64,000 nucleotides of DNA. It comes from Oscheius sp. JU75. Its lineage: Eukaryota; Nematoda; Chromadorea; Rhabditida; Rhabditidae. Positions 45,142 to 57,221 of this stretch are shown here, piece after piece. The position numbers and the translations under genes are program-made. Within the stretch, counting starts at the first letter, position 1; each line of letters begins with the position of its first letter. The DNA is taken from contig JASJZC010000002.1 of NCBI GenBank assembly GCA_037178855.1, positions 4,464,001 to 4,528,000 of the forward strand, in the 5' to 3' direction. Below the pieces are notes generated by a model. The model made no database searches and had not been told where the DNA came from. It saw only the letters and a program-made list of their open reading frames with translations.

Positions 45142-48100
45142 TCAGGCGTCCTGTTGCCGGAAGTCGAAGGAAGAGAGGAGAGCTACTTGGTCCGAATGTT
45201 GACCCAATGCTCCGTAGAGTACAGCTGCCGACGTGGAGAGCAGTTCCTTCAGATTCTTCACCTGGAAATTGACTGGTTATTCTGGTCTTTTGACTGGAGT
45301 AGACCGTCTAGTCCGAACTTATACACGGCTCATATTTCGGATAAACTGACCTTTCCCGAGACCATCATTCGTTCCACGTCACCACGAGCCATTCCCGGGA
45401 GATGTTGGACCAAATGTCGTAAAATCACGGGATTCGCCTTCTTCTTCGCAGTCTCATCGGACGTTTGGAGAACCTCGTCTGCTCGTCGCGAGACAGCCTC
45501 CTCGACATCTGGATTCCTTTTGCCCAACTGAACAACGATTACCAAGGGAAAAAGAACAAGAAACCTTGAGATCTAGGAAAAACTCTGCACTGGTATCGGG
45601 GCTCTGTGACCAGATGATTTTGAGACGGGGATAGCTTCGAATCAGCTGACAGAAGAGGGCTCGAATGTCTCGACAGTGTCGACTCAGCTCTCCCTGAAAA
45701 GGTCCTCCATTGACCTTCTTCGAGTCGAATTTCTTGCTGGATTCGATCAGTAAGATGCTGTTTGAATAGTGACGAAGCATCTGCAGAAAACGTCATTTTG
45801 AGAGATAGATGACTCTTCTCACCTGCTCACTCTGTTTGAGCACACGACCGGACTGCAGAGACTGATAAAGGTCATCGAGCGCCTTTCGCTCTACAGCGAT
45901 TCCAGGAGCCAAGACATAGTCGGCGACTTCGAGAGTCACCGGCTCCACATCGACGCCCTTCTTGTAAATGACTGTCGGCAGCTCGCTGTTGAATTCGCGC
46001 ACATCCACCACTATCTGAATTGTTTAAATTAACGAAAAAAGTGAGAAGAACCAACCATTGGCGGTCCGACCTCTTCCGGAAGCTGTCCACCGCCATCTCT
46101 TGAGCTCACGGGCATGATCAGAGGCTCCTCTCGCGCAACGTCCCACGTCCTCGGAATGAGAAGGCTCTGAACATTTTAATGATTAAAGAAAACAAAAAGA
46201 AACGGACCGCTTTTTCGCGGACAATCGCCTCGAAAGCCTTGGTCTCGTTGTTGATCATGGTCAGATATCGCTGCTCCTCCGTCGATTCCACGTACATCAG
46301 CTGATGGACTACCACATTTATGTTCGGATTGCACGCGCTGTAGACCTGAACTCGGAGTTAGTTGGAAAAAAACGCGAAGAGAAACCTCGACAGTTCGAAT
46401 ATTAGACACATCGGAATTGTAGAAAACGATCACATTGGGCTTCTTACTGTCTAGATAGCGTAGTGTGTTGTATTTTTCGCCGACGGGCTGGATGATCAGC
46501 TGAACATTCGGGAAGTCCTTCATGCTCTTCGGTCCGGCTCTCGGCTGTATTTCTTGAATATCATCATCGTCGATCGGCTCCTCTTTCGGCTCGACTGGAG
46601 CAACCTGCAAGAGCAAAGTTGACTCATTATTCTGTGACTCTTGCTACAAGGATTCTAGACTGACGTGTCCAGGCAGCTATCAAAACGTCACTATCATTTG
46701 TCACACGGGTTATCAGAACCTGGAACATCCGAGATTGACCTCTTATCGGTTTCTAGCCGCTTTTCCCACAAGGCGGCGTCCGTCTTCATTAGTTGCAATA
46801 AAAGGTGCAGAGCAAATCAATAAGACGGAGTCTGCCCTTTTGAGCTCAGCCGTTTTTGGAGATTCATTTAGGCGCATGTGCTTTTGGTCCGTTCATTGTT
46901 CGGGCCTTTTACAGCCATTATTCATCCCTGAATGGCACCACCCCGTCTAGGTTCTTTCCACTTATTTCGTTGATTTATCCGCCAGACAGGGCTTCCCCAC
47001 AAAGTGGGCGTTGGAGCCTGTGCGTAAACTCTTCTGTTTATCGTCTCATGTTTCGCCCATATAAAGCTTATCAAAAGTGCGACAGCTCCCATTTCTAGTC
47101 TCTAATCTAGACTTTTGTACACTTGATCTTTACAGTACTCGTTCAGGTAACAGAATGAACGGACACTCCAATGATCATTCTAACGGCTTCTCTAACGGTC
47201 ACGCGACCCATTACCAAGCCCCCAGGGTGAGCAAAATGAGTTTTTACAATAGTTTCAATATACAGCTGATCGTTGACTCTCCCCATGTCAAGACGGAAGA
47301 GGGTAGTCTCATTTCGACGTACTCCTACCGTAAGAACCATTTGGAAAAGACAGCCTCTGGGATAAAAGTCTCACCGAAGGAGCACAAGTACACCTTCAAG
47401 ACTCAGCTCCAGCCCAAGAAGACTGGAGTTCTGTTGGTCGGAATGGGTGGTAACAACGGTTCAACCTCGATCGGAGCCATTATCGCTAACAAGAAGAACA
47501 TGAGCTGGCGCACCAAGGACGGAGTTCAAACTGCCAACTACTTTGGGTAATTCATTAAAAATAAGCCTCTTTACGAGTAAATTAGATCGGTTACTCAAAC
47601 CTCTACGGTCCACCTTGGTTACGATGGAGAGGAACAGGTGCATGTTCCTTTTTCGTCGCTCCTTCCCATTCTGACGCCGAATGATCTCGTCATTGATGGC
47701 TGGGACATCAATAATGCCAATCTCTACGAGGCTATGGTTCGTGCTCGAGTCTTCGAGCCGGAACTTCAGGAAAAACTCCGTCCGTACATGGAAGGCATCG
47801 TTCCGAAGCCGTCCATCTACTACCCCGACTTCATCGCCAGCAATCAGGGTGACCGAGCCAACAATCTGATTCCTGGAAACAGCAAGAAGGAGCACTTGGA
47901 GCATATTCGCCAGGATATTCGTCGTTTCAAAGAGAACAACTCTTTGGGTGAGTTCGAGTAAGTAACGGGATAAAAGGAACATTCAGAATGCGTGATTGTG
48001 CTCTGGACTGCCAATACCGAGAGATACACAGATGTGGCTGATGGCTTAAACATGACAGCCGATCAGATCCTTCATTCGATCAATCAGAATGCTGAGGAAG

Positions 48101-50944
48101 TCTCCCCGTCGAACATCTTCGCCGTGGCTTCGATTCTCGAGGGTGCTCATTACATCAACGGCTCGCCACAGAACACTCTTGTCCCGGGAATCATCCAACT
48201 GGCTCAACAGCAGGGCGTCTTCGTCGGAGGAGACGATTTCAAGTCGGGACAGACGAAGATCAAGTCGGCTCTCGTCGATTTCTTGGTCAGCAGTGGTCTG
48301 AAGCCGGAATCCATCGTCTCTTACAATCATCTGGGAAACAACGACGGAAAAAACCTCGCCGAGGCTAGACAGTTCCGCTCCAAGGTAAGTAAAAGACGAA
48401 TTGACCACAACGAATGGGAAATCTAGGAAATCTCCAAGTCCTCGGTCGTCGATGACATGGTCCAGGCCAACAAGATTCTGTATCCGACAGCCAAAAATCC
48501 CGACCATTGCATTGTCATCAAGTACGTGCCCTTCGTCGGAGATTCGAAAAGAGCAATGGACGAGTACATCTGCAGGTTCGATCTTGTCAAATCCTAGAAA
48601 AGTAATCTCTTTAGCATCTTCATGGGCGGACGTCAGACCTTCGTCATCCACAACACTTGTGAGGATTCTTTGCTCGCTTCTCCTCTGATCTACGATCTCG
48701 TCATTCTCACAGAGCTGGCCAGTCGAATCTGCTACACTTCCGAGGAAGAAGGCAGCTGGAAGAGCTTCCACGAGGTTCTTTCCGTACTGTCTCTCCTCCT
48801 GAAGGCACCAGTTGTGCCGGTTGGAACTCCCGTGAGCAACGCCTTCATGCGTCAGTTCGCCTCTCTGACCAAACTGCTGACCGTTCTGGCCGGAATCGGC
48901 AGTGACAGCGACATGCAGCTTGAGTTCTTCACCCAGCTGCCCAAGAGCGCATAATATGTTGTTTTCTCATCTACTCTTCTTGTTAAATTGTTCCTCTTTT
49001 TTGATCGAGAATAAATTCAAACTAACCTCAGTCTCTCGCTTCTTGTATTTCAGTATCCCGAACTGACTGATGCGCGTCTGTTTCAGCGAACTCGACTGCA
49101 TCATCAGATCCTCGGTGAATTTTCTCCTTTTTCTCGCAGCTCTAGCCACCTCCTTCTGATCCTTTTGTAGTCCTGTCTTAAGCTCTTCTCTCGTCTCCGC
49201 TGACTTAATCGAGTTTTTGAAAGGAATGAGAAGAGCTATACCAAATTGGCTCGCATGTACATTGAGACACATTCAGGAGGCCACATCGAGGATCGAACTG
49301 GCTCATGTCCGACATCAGAAATGTGTCTTTTGGAAAGCCATTCGACAAATTTCGGGCCATTTCGAATGAGATCGGCGATTTGACGGCAGGTCTGATCGTT
49401 TGAGACAAAGACTAGGACTGATGGGCCGTTGGGACCGAGCTCTTCCTCGAAAACCTTCATCTCTTTGATTTCCTCCAGCACATCCGACAGAATTCTCCAT
49501 TTCGGCGGGGCTAAACTTTGTTTTTGAGTGAAATTAACAAAAGTTACCTTGAAAAGTCTTGGCCTTGCAAACAGCCTCAATATCGGATATAAGACGAGCA
49601 GCCGTCGGTGTGACAGTCCATCCGCTGCTCTTTTCCAGCATCTAGGCTCAAACTTTGCAAAATCTTTCACAAAAGTTACCTCCTTGTCGTTTCTGAAGGT
49701 GTTCAGTTTGTGAAGGAGACTGGCCGGGTCCAAATCCTGTGCCACTCGGAGCAGATCACGTAAAATTTCGAGATCCGAGAGGAGACGACGCTGTTTGTCG
49801 GTCAGATATGATCTGTATATAATTTTAAAAAGGAACAGGAAAGTAAAATAAACTTTTTCTCGAGGAGCTGTTTTTCTAATGTGGTCGTCATGAAAGCGAA
49901 AATGCCATCCGAGATACCGTCGTCTGCCGGAATCTGAAATTGTTTTTGCTCTTCAAACAGGATACAAAATTCACCATTTCACTAGTTGAGACCTGTTTCA
50001 ACTCGCGCAGACAGACCCGAATGATATCGTAGATTGTCGAATGAATTCGTCGGATTGTCTGTGGCAGATGGACGCTCCATTCTGTGATAGATTGCTGAAT
50101 TTGGTGGTTCTACAGACGAAAGCATGAAAAATTACCCTGTCAAGAGATTCTCTGATCAGCTGATGAAATCGGGGAAGAATGACGGTTTTCTTGACATAAA
50201 GCCGGTCAATTAGGCGCTGTAGCTGACCGAGAGAACTGCATTGGGTCGGAAAGTCTGTGAAGGCCTAAAAAACTACTCCCACTGGAAGAGAAAACCTGAG
50301 CTATACCTTGATGAGACCGCCCTTTTTCTTTTCCCGAAAAAGTCTCAAAATGAAAGAGTCTTGGAAAGTGTTCAGTACCCTGGAAATAAGAGTTAGTGAA
50401 GAGAAAACTAAAGAACGGACTGATGAGCCCTCCAGACGAGGATCCCAGCAACATTTTTGATTGGTATCCGCGATGTTAGTAGGTCCATAAGCAGAATTCG
50501 TGAGGTAATAAACTGTACTCCTCCTTCTAGATATATAGCCTCTCTGAAATAGTTAATAAATATAAAAGTTTGTAAGAGTACCTGTCTTTGACCGAAACGT
50601 CGTAATTAATCAGTTTTGGCTGGCAGGGAATGTCGTTTTCCTTTAGTTTGGACAGGAAGTAGGCTTCGTCATGCTCGTTGGTGTTAATGACGAGGAAGAG
50701 CAGCTTCTGATCGGAGTACATGATCAGATGGTTCAGAAAGAGTCGTTCCAGGCCGAGGCCTCTAAAGTAGGGTTCAAACCATGTAAATCATGAAAAACCT
50801 GGCTGTAACGAAGAGAACATCATCGGCCATCGTTTCAAGGAGAGTCCGCTGCTCGTATGGGAGTAATTCAACGTCTCCATCACCAATGTAGTCATCATCC
50901 GGCTCTTCTTTTACCTCGGCTGGATCGTCAGCTGACATCTGCAT
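45142..50944 (-). CDS. ERCC4: DNA repair endonuclease XPF
   Basis: Catalytic subunit of the structure-specific nuclease XPF-ERCC1, used in nucleotide excision and crosslink repair. The start at 50944 begins [15 protein letters not shown]. The inactive helicase-like N-terminal half includes [57 protein letters not shown] and [19 protein letters not shown]. The ERCC4 nuclease domain reads [38 protein letters not shown] and [19 protein letters not shown], with the catalytic ERK..D signature intact. A helix-hairpin-helix tail follows ([19 protein letters not shown]). The last exon reads [19 protein letters not shown] and ends RQQDA (stop 45142-45144). About fifteen exons, nearly all introns being about 40-60 nt. 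The exception is 46606-49026 (2421 nt), which contains the whole INO1 gene on the opposite strand. Confidence 0.93.
47057..47065 (+). promoter_or_regulatory. Candidate TATA box of INO1
   Basis: CCATATAAAG about 90 nt upstream of the INO1 ATG, within the XPF intron, in a stretch otherwise without coding signs. It supports an independent promoter for the nested gene. Confidence 0.45.
47154..48954 (+). CDS. INO1: Inositol-3-phosphate synthase nested in an XPF intron
   Basis: NAD-dependent cytosolic enzyme converting glucose-6-phosphate to 1L-myo-inositol-3-phosphate, the committed step of inositol synthesis. Conserved motifs: NAD-binding [142 protein letters not shown] and [14 protein letters not shown]. 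It has a family-typical length of about 530 aa after removing six introns of about 39-45 nt. The N-terminus is Asn/His-rich ([16 protein letters not shown]). AATAAA at about 49009 lies 17 nt inside the XPF intron boundary, so the whole unit fits between XPF exons. Confidence 0.96.
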
Positions 50945-51413
50945 AATGCTATTAGAAATGGTGAAGTTTTTTGGATATGAAAGAAGGTGTTTTCAAAATA
51001 GTCTCAAATAAGCCTGCTCCAAGGCGAAACATGGCCGAAGCATTTTATAATGAAGGGCCTCTCTTGAGAACACGAAATAAAACAAAGAAAAATAAAATTT
51101 AATATTTATAGATCTCGCCAAAATGACGTTTGCAAACCGAGACACGCGAGCCAAAACTATTTTCCACATTTCAGCTGGCTCTACTGTCATATTTTGCATT
51201 TTCTTTTTTCCAAGGGACGGAAAAACTCAAAGCATATCATTGCAACAGGAAAAATATAAAAAACGTTGACAGAACCAGCTAAGAAGTGGAAAATTGGTAA
51301 TACTTCGGCAGGTAACACGCTTTATTCAAATTTTTTCGCGCGCTATTATGTTTTTGGCAAATCTCAATTTTATTTCATCAAATCATATCCAACTTTTCAT
51401 TTTTTTTTCTTGT

Positions 51414-51829
51414 CTAGCGAGCTTCATCTGGAAGGCTAGTCGCCTCTCCATTGTATTGGTTGTAGCGAATGTGATACTCGAACCACACTGAAAATATTGA
51501 GTGAAAAGGTTAGAACAGAACATACCTGTGGGTGAAAGACGGTGATTGCACAATGGGCACAGGAGCGCGCCGTTTCGGGTGTTGACGTCCCTGAAGCACT
51601 TGCTGTGAACACAGAAGGTGCATTTTCTGGGACACTGGACAACCTGTTGGCCAAGAAGAGTCTCCCGGCAAATCTGAATGCACCATTTTCTCCCAATCTT
51701 TAAACTCACACGACACGGGTAGTCAACGTGTGAACGTGGCACAGGCTCTACACCACGGTACTGAAAATGTTGTATTTGCAGGCTGCGACAAAACACTACC
51801 TCTTCGTTGTCCCTGTCAAGATCAGCCAT
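51414..51829 (-). CDS. Small RING-type zinc-finger protein
   Basis: Four short exons on the minus strand with introns of 35-40 nt. The start at 51829 reads MADLDRDNEE, spliced to YRGVEPVPRSHVDYPCR, then ICRETLLGQQVVQCPRK and CTFCVHSKCFRDVNT, then ALLCPLCNHRLSPTG, with a tail ending YNGEATSLPDEAR. The cysteines and histidine (CRIC, CTFCVHSKC, CPLC) give the eight metal ligands of a RING-like cross-brace, suggesting an E3 ubiquitin ligase or adaptor. Predicted length is about 100 aa. It lies wholly inside the inverted-repeat-bounded segment 51296-52914. An alternative upstream non-ATG start is possible but unnecessary. Confidence 0.65.
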
Positions 51830-51909
51830 AATCTGCGACAACAGTATCCTAGCGGTATAGTGCCTACATGCAGGTATATATGCCAGAGGGGCGGAGCGGA
51901 GACATACAG

Positions 51910-52086
51910 GTTGAGCAAAAAAGGATCGTTTTTTGCTTAAAACCCACGCCGTGAAACGCTGTTATCATCGCACAAGACATTCGCTCCGCCCAAAATACAA
52001 GTTGAGCAAAAAAGGATCGTTTCCTTATCATCGCACAAGACATTCGCTCCGCCCAAAATACAAGTTGAGCAAAAAAGGATCGTTTC
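51910..52086. repeat. 63-bp direct tandem repeat
   Basis: The word GTTGAGCAAAAAAGGATCGT occurs starting at 52001 and 52064 (63-bp period) in full repeats, with a related partial copy (GGTTGAGCAAAAAAGGATCG) near 51910. Each full unit also contains ATCATCGCACAAGACATTCG and CTCCGCCCAAAATACAA. It lies just upstream of the RING gene start. Confidence 0.85.
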
Positions 52087-52469
52087 CTCTAGGAATCTAG
52101 GTGAAACAGCCAGTGACAGAGTCCATGAAGTTACAGCTGTGGTTCACAGCCTGGTGACCGTATCCGTGGTTGATGATCTGGTGGTGCGCTCGCCACTCGT
52201 TACTGAAAATCATGGTGCCAGAGACAACGTTGATTTTGATCAAGGGAATCAAAATGGCGGCGGCTCTGTCCTTGACCCAGAAGGCGCGGACTTCTCGGGT
52301 ACTTCTGCAGAATTCTCTAGATAAATGACTATACTCGCTCTGGCATCGTCGAAGATAAATGTTGACGCGATGTTCATGGTATCCGTGAAGATTCCTTGCA
52401 GGAGCCTGCCTCTATTGGCCTTGCGTCTTCTTTTCATGAAGAAATCGTCCACCTCTACCACTTCTCCAA

Positions 52470-52720
52470 TGTTTCCCATTTTGGGTGAGGGGGCCGTTCC
52501 TTATGGCTTCCTCGATCTTTCCGGCACAGAACGGTTTGTTCGGATTGAACGGCTTTTGGCTGCAGAAGACGAGGATACGTCTCCATTTCCGTCCTATCGC
52601 TGAGGATCGTTGACTGGCTGAAGGTCGTAAAGGCGGAGAAAGGTTTGTTTCGGATGGGATCCTCGAATTCTCTACAGAGTTGGAAGAGAGACGGGTCTTG
52701 ACGAGCCAAGACCCTTTCAG
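52470..52720 (-). pseudogene. Decayed copy of the element coding fragment
   Basis: On the minus strand, ARQDPSLFQLCREFEDPIR is legible, then the frame shifts at an A-run relative to copy 1. Nucleotide similarity to 19139-19380 continues for over 200 bp, including the FCSQK and PNKPFCAGK regions in other frames. Confidence 0.5.
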
Positions 52721-53029
52721 AGCAGTCCTTTAACACTTTTCGTGAGTTTAAACCTTGGTTTGCTGTTTTAAAACGTTGTTCTACGGAAAAACAGCAGAAA
52801 TGAGCGACAAAACTGGGAAAATCTTGAAAAACAATGGAAAATAGAATCCGCGCCAAAAAAACGAAATTGCACGAAAAAATTTGAATGAAGCGTTGTGCCT
52901 GCCGAAGTATTACCGGAAAATCCATTCTGTTGCGCGTGACTCGATCTTCAAATGTCAGTTTGGCGAGATCTGTAAAAAGGTATTTTTTTGCGCGCGTACG
53001 CAAATTTTGCGCGGAAAATCTGGCGCCAA

Positions 53030-53150
53030 TTTGCAACTTGTAAGCAACAATGGCAACTCTGCTGCGCAGGACTCCCTTGTTTTCGTCTTCTATCATGCTC
53101 TCGATGAGGGCCGTGTCGACGACGGTCAGATTCACCATTCCGGCAAGCAC
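53030..53150 (-). other. Short coding-like fragment right of element copy 2
   Basis: An open minus-strand stretch reads VLAGMVNLTVVDTALIESM and EDENKGVLRSRVAIVAYKL. It looks protein-like but has no clear start or partner exon. It may be a remnant exon of a gene disrupted by repeats, or part of a larger element. Confidence 0.25.
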
Positions 53151-53279
53151 TTTACGATGATTTAGGTAGCTCCGCCACGACTAGTTGACGACGGACATCG
53201 GACGAGTCTGCTGAATGATTTGTTCTAGATAGGATTACAGGTGACTTGTCGAATATCAACACGGACTTTGGCTTAATTT

Positions 53280-53410
53280 TTTAACTTAATTTATCCTACC
53301 TTTACAATTTGCAAGAGGCGTCCGTCTGCGACACAAGTCAACTCTAATCTGAGATAACACTGACAATGTTTGTAGACTTTTCCTGTAAGGACAAGTCAAG
53401 CGCAAGAAGA
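53280..53410. repeat. Diverged relative of the fold-back repeat at 58623
   Basis: Shares TCCTACCTTT, CGTCTGCGACACAAGTCAA and an ending TTTGTAG in the same order as 58635-58715. Similarity is interrupted but collinear. Confidence 0.45.
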
Positions 53411-53666
53411 AATTTTTTTGTGTTAGCAAGCTACTGTTTTGATTGCATTAATTGTAAAAAGAAAAATATTGCTTTTGCTCCTTGGGGAGTTCCTTAGCAA
53501 TAGACGACACGGAGCTCAATAAAACCGCCGACTAGTTTGCTACATTGTGCCTCATTCCGGCCAAAGCAGCAATCGTTAAAAGTATTCATTTCACACGAAG
53601 TGATATGGGGGAGGTTTTTACAGTTCATGGAAGCGCGAAAGGAATGAGATCACAAGAAGCCAAGAG

Positions 53667-55492
53667 TCATCCAAAAGGCACAGACGACTCATAGTCGAGT
53701 CGTAACTGTCGCAGCTGAGTATTCACATCGTCGTCAGTCTGCTCGAGCTGCTCGTTCGAAGAAGGTTTCCGATACAGACGTACTTCCTCGTCGAAGCCAC
53801 TTCTCAGTTCATCAGTGAGACAAGCGATGAAGGTTCTCCAAGCCCGGGCTGCTTCTCTGGTCTGAAGACTGAACTGTAAGAAGAATGATTCACAGAACTC
53901 ACATTGACCGACTCGTGACTGCATATTCTTTCCATGGCTATCTCGCCCAGGCGCTCCCAGATCTCCCTATAAAAATTCTCTATTACCGTCTAAGAATCAG
54001 ACTCACCCAGTGAAACCACAACTTTTGGCTAAGACCGCGTGAGCCTGTCCCATCCTCTTCAGTTTATCAATGCACTCCTTTTCATCATCCAGCTGCTGGA
54101 TCAGTTCGTCCATGAATCTGAAACATACTTCTTCTTCGAATAGCTCATCTGAACCCACTTGACAATAATTTTGATATGAGCGTCCATGGTGGCGATGTTT
54201 TCCTCGTCCTTGTTGAAGGCGTCCACCAGGGCAGCCTTGTAGAAGATTTGTTTGACCTTAGGGGAGGCGATTTCCAGCTCGATGAGAATCTTTCGGAAGA
54301 TGCTGTTACATTGACCACGCATCATGCGCCAACTGCTGGCCAGAGCCTGTTTTTGGCTGAAGGAGAGTGAGCTGAGCGACCCCAGTGCGCCTGGAAAAGA
54401 ATGAGATGAGTGGGAGAGAGAAAGTGGCTTAATTGACCGCCGATGATTGCTTATTAAATATTAGACACAATGGATCTATGCTACCAGTTCTTTTGCAGAA
54501 GTTTCCACGGAGAGATCAAAGTGACGAGAAAAGAGAAAATCAAAAGAAAAAGGTTTTGAAGACAAGAATGCCCCTCCCAGCCATACCACATCGGTCATTC
54601 CGGACAAATTGAAGTAGAACCAATCTGGACCAGGAGGTATTGCTCGTCAGTCAAGACTCACGTTCGGCAGAGACATTGGAACGGATGGACAGCTTTCTCT
54701 GGATGGACATGGCCGTGATCTGACCCTCTAACGAGATCCGACAAAGGGCGTCCGTTACCCGAGTTCAGAACTAATTGGCTGAGAACTTACATCGTCGTCG
54801 AGTCGCGTGCTTGCTCGCCTTCTTTGCAGCTATGACAGACAACCAGGAGGACATTGGAAGCACATAGAAGTGGTAAAGACTCTTCCGCGTCAGAGCGAAT
54901 GAACGGCGACAGCCCCGTGAGAGGGAAAGAGACGACATGACGTGACGGTAATTTGGAGTCATTTCGAGGCAACTTCATTTCGGAGCAGAGGCCAGTCAGG
55001 CGAGCAAAACCGAACAGCCATTGGAAGTCAGATGGAGAACAAGGCTCTATCTAACGATAGGTAGACCAAAGAAGGTGGGGAGGACAGAAGGAAACGTTCT
55101 TTGTCTCAGACAAGAAGACTGCTCATGTATCCAGCCAATCCTCGATACCGGAAAGGATTGCTCGGAGAGTCAAAGAAAACTGGCAAGTGAAGTGGTAGTG
55201 GCTTAAGGAAATAAGAAAAGAGCACCCCTTAATTAAACCTTAAAAAACCTAGTGAACCGTCTATCAAACTCGAAGGCTCACCTCGTCTCGTTGATTTGGA
55301 TCTGCTGCGACTGACCCTCCTCGGGAATCCATTGGCGCCTGCAAAATGAAATTACTATTTTGCAATGTTTTCCGCGTCTTCTCGTAATTAAAACCGTTGC
55401 TTACCTGGACTACGACTGGGACACGTCTCTTCGGCCACAGTCAGACTTCGCTCAAACTTAGCTCTACGAAGCTGGGCTAGACTGTCAGTCAT
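53667..55492 (-). CDS. Globin with basic N-terminal extension
   Basis: Nematode-type globin. Exons include 55405-55492 (MTDSLAQLRRAKFERS), 55282-55338 (GFPRRVSRSRSKSTRR), 54662-54727 (QITAMSIQRKLSIRSNVS) and a globin core from 54390, with phases that agree. The core reads LSFSQKQALASSWRMM (A helix), the E region MDAHIKIIVKFMDELIQQL, the F8-type histidine in DKLKRMGQAHAVLAKS, EIWERLGEIAMERIC (G) and EAARAWRTFIACLTDELRS (H). The protein ends in an acidic tail (ESSVPFG). It probably binds haem, as the proximal histidine is present. The roughly 70-residue arginine/serine-rich extension is unusual for an oxygen carrier and suggests membrane association or signalling, as in other nematode globins with extended termini. 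Confidence 0.8.
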
Positions 55493-57134
55493 TCTGAACA
55501 TCGAATCAACGAATGCGGGAAGAGAACAGAACGAAGAGTAACCGGAGGATACGCGTGACAAGAGAGTAGAAGAGGAATCGGATATGGGTCGAAGCGGGTC
55601 TTTGGGGAGTCGAGTTGCGACTCTTTGTTTGGATACACTGTAATGTATTCCGATGTCATGTTTTGTGGAAGTTTAGCCTACGTCATCGTTCTACTCTGTA
55701 TGCTTGAGCCCTCGTTACTTTTTGAAAACCTCTATGAAGGAAGACAATGAGAGAAGCTGTTCAAATCATTGCCGATGAACAGTCGGAGTAGTCTCGAAGG
55801 AATACCTCAACGATTTTAAACTTCTCTATTCAAAGATCTTCCCGAACTTGAATCTTCTCGTCAGCTTTTTCCAAAAACTCATTTTCAATTACCCCAGTCA
55901 CTCGAAAAAGACGCTCGCTTCACTATGCATTATCTAGGCCCAATCATCGCTTTGAACTTCCTCTTTTGCCGTCGCGATAATTTGCAAAGTGCCATCGGCG
56001 TGAAGAGTCAAAAAAAAGAAAAAGGGGACAAAACTCACGAGGGTAAAAGTTTGAAATTGAGGAGCTCTGGTGCGAGGAGAAAGAGTCGTTTTGTGGTAAT
56101 TAGATGAGAAGAAAACGACTCCTGGTAGACTCAAGGGCTTAGAAATAAGGAGACACGATAAAAGAAGGAGAATGGACATAAATATGGGAGTAGACAAGGG
56201 TCACACGGGGCCCGTCTTGGAAGGTCTGAGATTGCTCGGACAGAGATCCGAATGTTTCGATAGTTGGTAACCTACAGAACAATCTATGAGAGCCAAAGAT
56301 AGGAAGATGTTTTTAAGTGATGTTTCAAGAACTCTGGATGATAGGGATGTTTTGGCGACTACGAGCGGAAGTACCTCCTCCGAAGATGATGTTTTAGCGT
56401 GGTCTGTGTCTTATCAACAACTGAGTCACTCTTTCCTTAAAAACTTACGTATGGACATGTCGATGCGATGTCAACTGAACGGTAATGGGATCGGGACATA
56501 TCTACTCTCAGGTAAAATGTTCTCGTTAATGGCGGTTCCTACTGACAACAGTGGAAATGATGGGATAAAACCAGAGAGATAGCAAAAGCCAGAAGAGACA
56601 AATGACGGATTTCGCAGACTGCCCATTTGCGATGATCGTGCTCAGAGTGGGAGAAGTTTTTAACGGAAGACAATAGTCGGACGAGACTCATTCGGAATGC
56701 CGGAAGTCAACACCCGTATTGGGTTTCGCGCCTTTTTAAAAGGAACGATACTCCAGAAGACCCGAAGACCAGACGTTCAAAAATCTCACTGCTATGACAT
56801 TGCTTGTTAGAAGAAACATCTCCAGTATACCTTCACAGTCTCAAAATACTTCCTAAAATATGTCAAGTAGATTTCAAAGTTGCCTAATAACCCATTGTAA
56901 CATTTTAGGGGAACGAGGAACCGAATTGTTGAAGGAAGGAGACTGAACTCGGGAGCGGAAAGGATAGCTTGAGCTTCGACCCCAATTCGAGAGCTTTTAT
57001 GATAGGGGAGAAAGAGAGACAAGACACTCCAATTTAAGCAATGGGCTCGATTGGCGGAAGCCGTAAAAGGCCATTAATTGTGAGACATTTTTCATACATG
57101 TCACACGCCTCCCTCGCCTTCCCATAAGAAAAAC

Positions 57135-57221
57135 TAACCTTGAGCATTTCTGGGCGCTCGACAGGATTGTGTCCTCCTCAACGAGGTCGGTAGAACTGTC
57201 AGATCGTTGCTGCTCATTCTG
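57135..57221 (-). CDS. Possible alternative first exon of globin
   Basis: On the minus strand a TTCTTCCAG acceptor is followed by an ATG and a short exon (MSSNDLTVLPTSLRRTQSC, then RAPRNAQ) with a GTTAGTTT donor in phase 1. The globin exon at 55405-55492 also ends in phase 1, so this exon could replace it and join at 55338. Evidence is splice phase and composition only. Confidence 0.3.

Larger units (their letters stand above)
51296..52914. mobile_element. Terminal-inverted-repeat element, copy 2, containing a RING gene
   Basis: The left end reads GGTAATACTTCGGCAGGTAA, then CACGCTTTATTCAAATTTTT, then TCGCGCGC and GTTTTTGGC. The right end on the minus strand reads GGTAATACTTCGGCAGGCAC, then AACGCTTCATTCAAATTTTT, then TCGTGCAA and TTTTTTTGGCGCGGA. 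The two agree at roughly 85% over about 60 bp by eye. Inside, from right to left: an AT-rich end region and the RQDPSLFQLCREFEDPIR coding fragment (also in copy 1, here frameshifted), a 63-bp tandem repeat, and an intact RING-type gene. No transposase was found. Confidence 0.6.

Noticed and set aside
48046-48771. 241-codon minus-strand frame across INO1
   Set aside because: Antisense shadow of strongly conserved INO1 exons; its length is explained by INO1 codon bias.
54780-54825. Small extra globin exon encoding AKKASKHATRRR
   Set aside because: It has plausible splice sites, but including it creates an in-frame stop at the next junction (T+AG). Skipping it gives a clean phase join.
56286-56582. 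98-codon open frame as a gene
   Set aside because: No recognisable domain, no acceptor before the ATG and no neighbouring exon; kept only as a note in the region entry.
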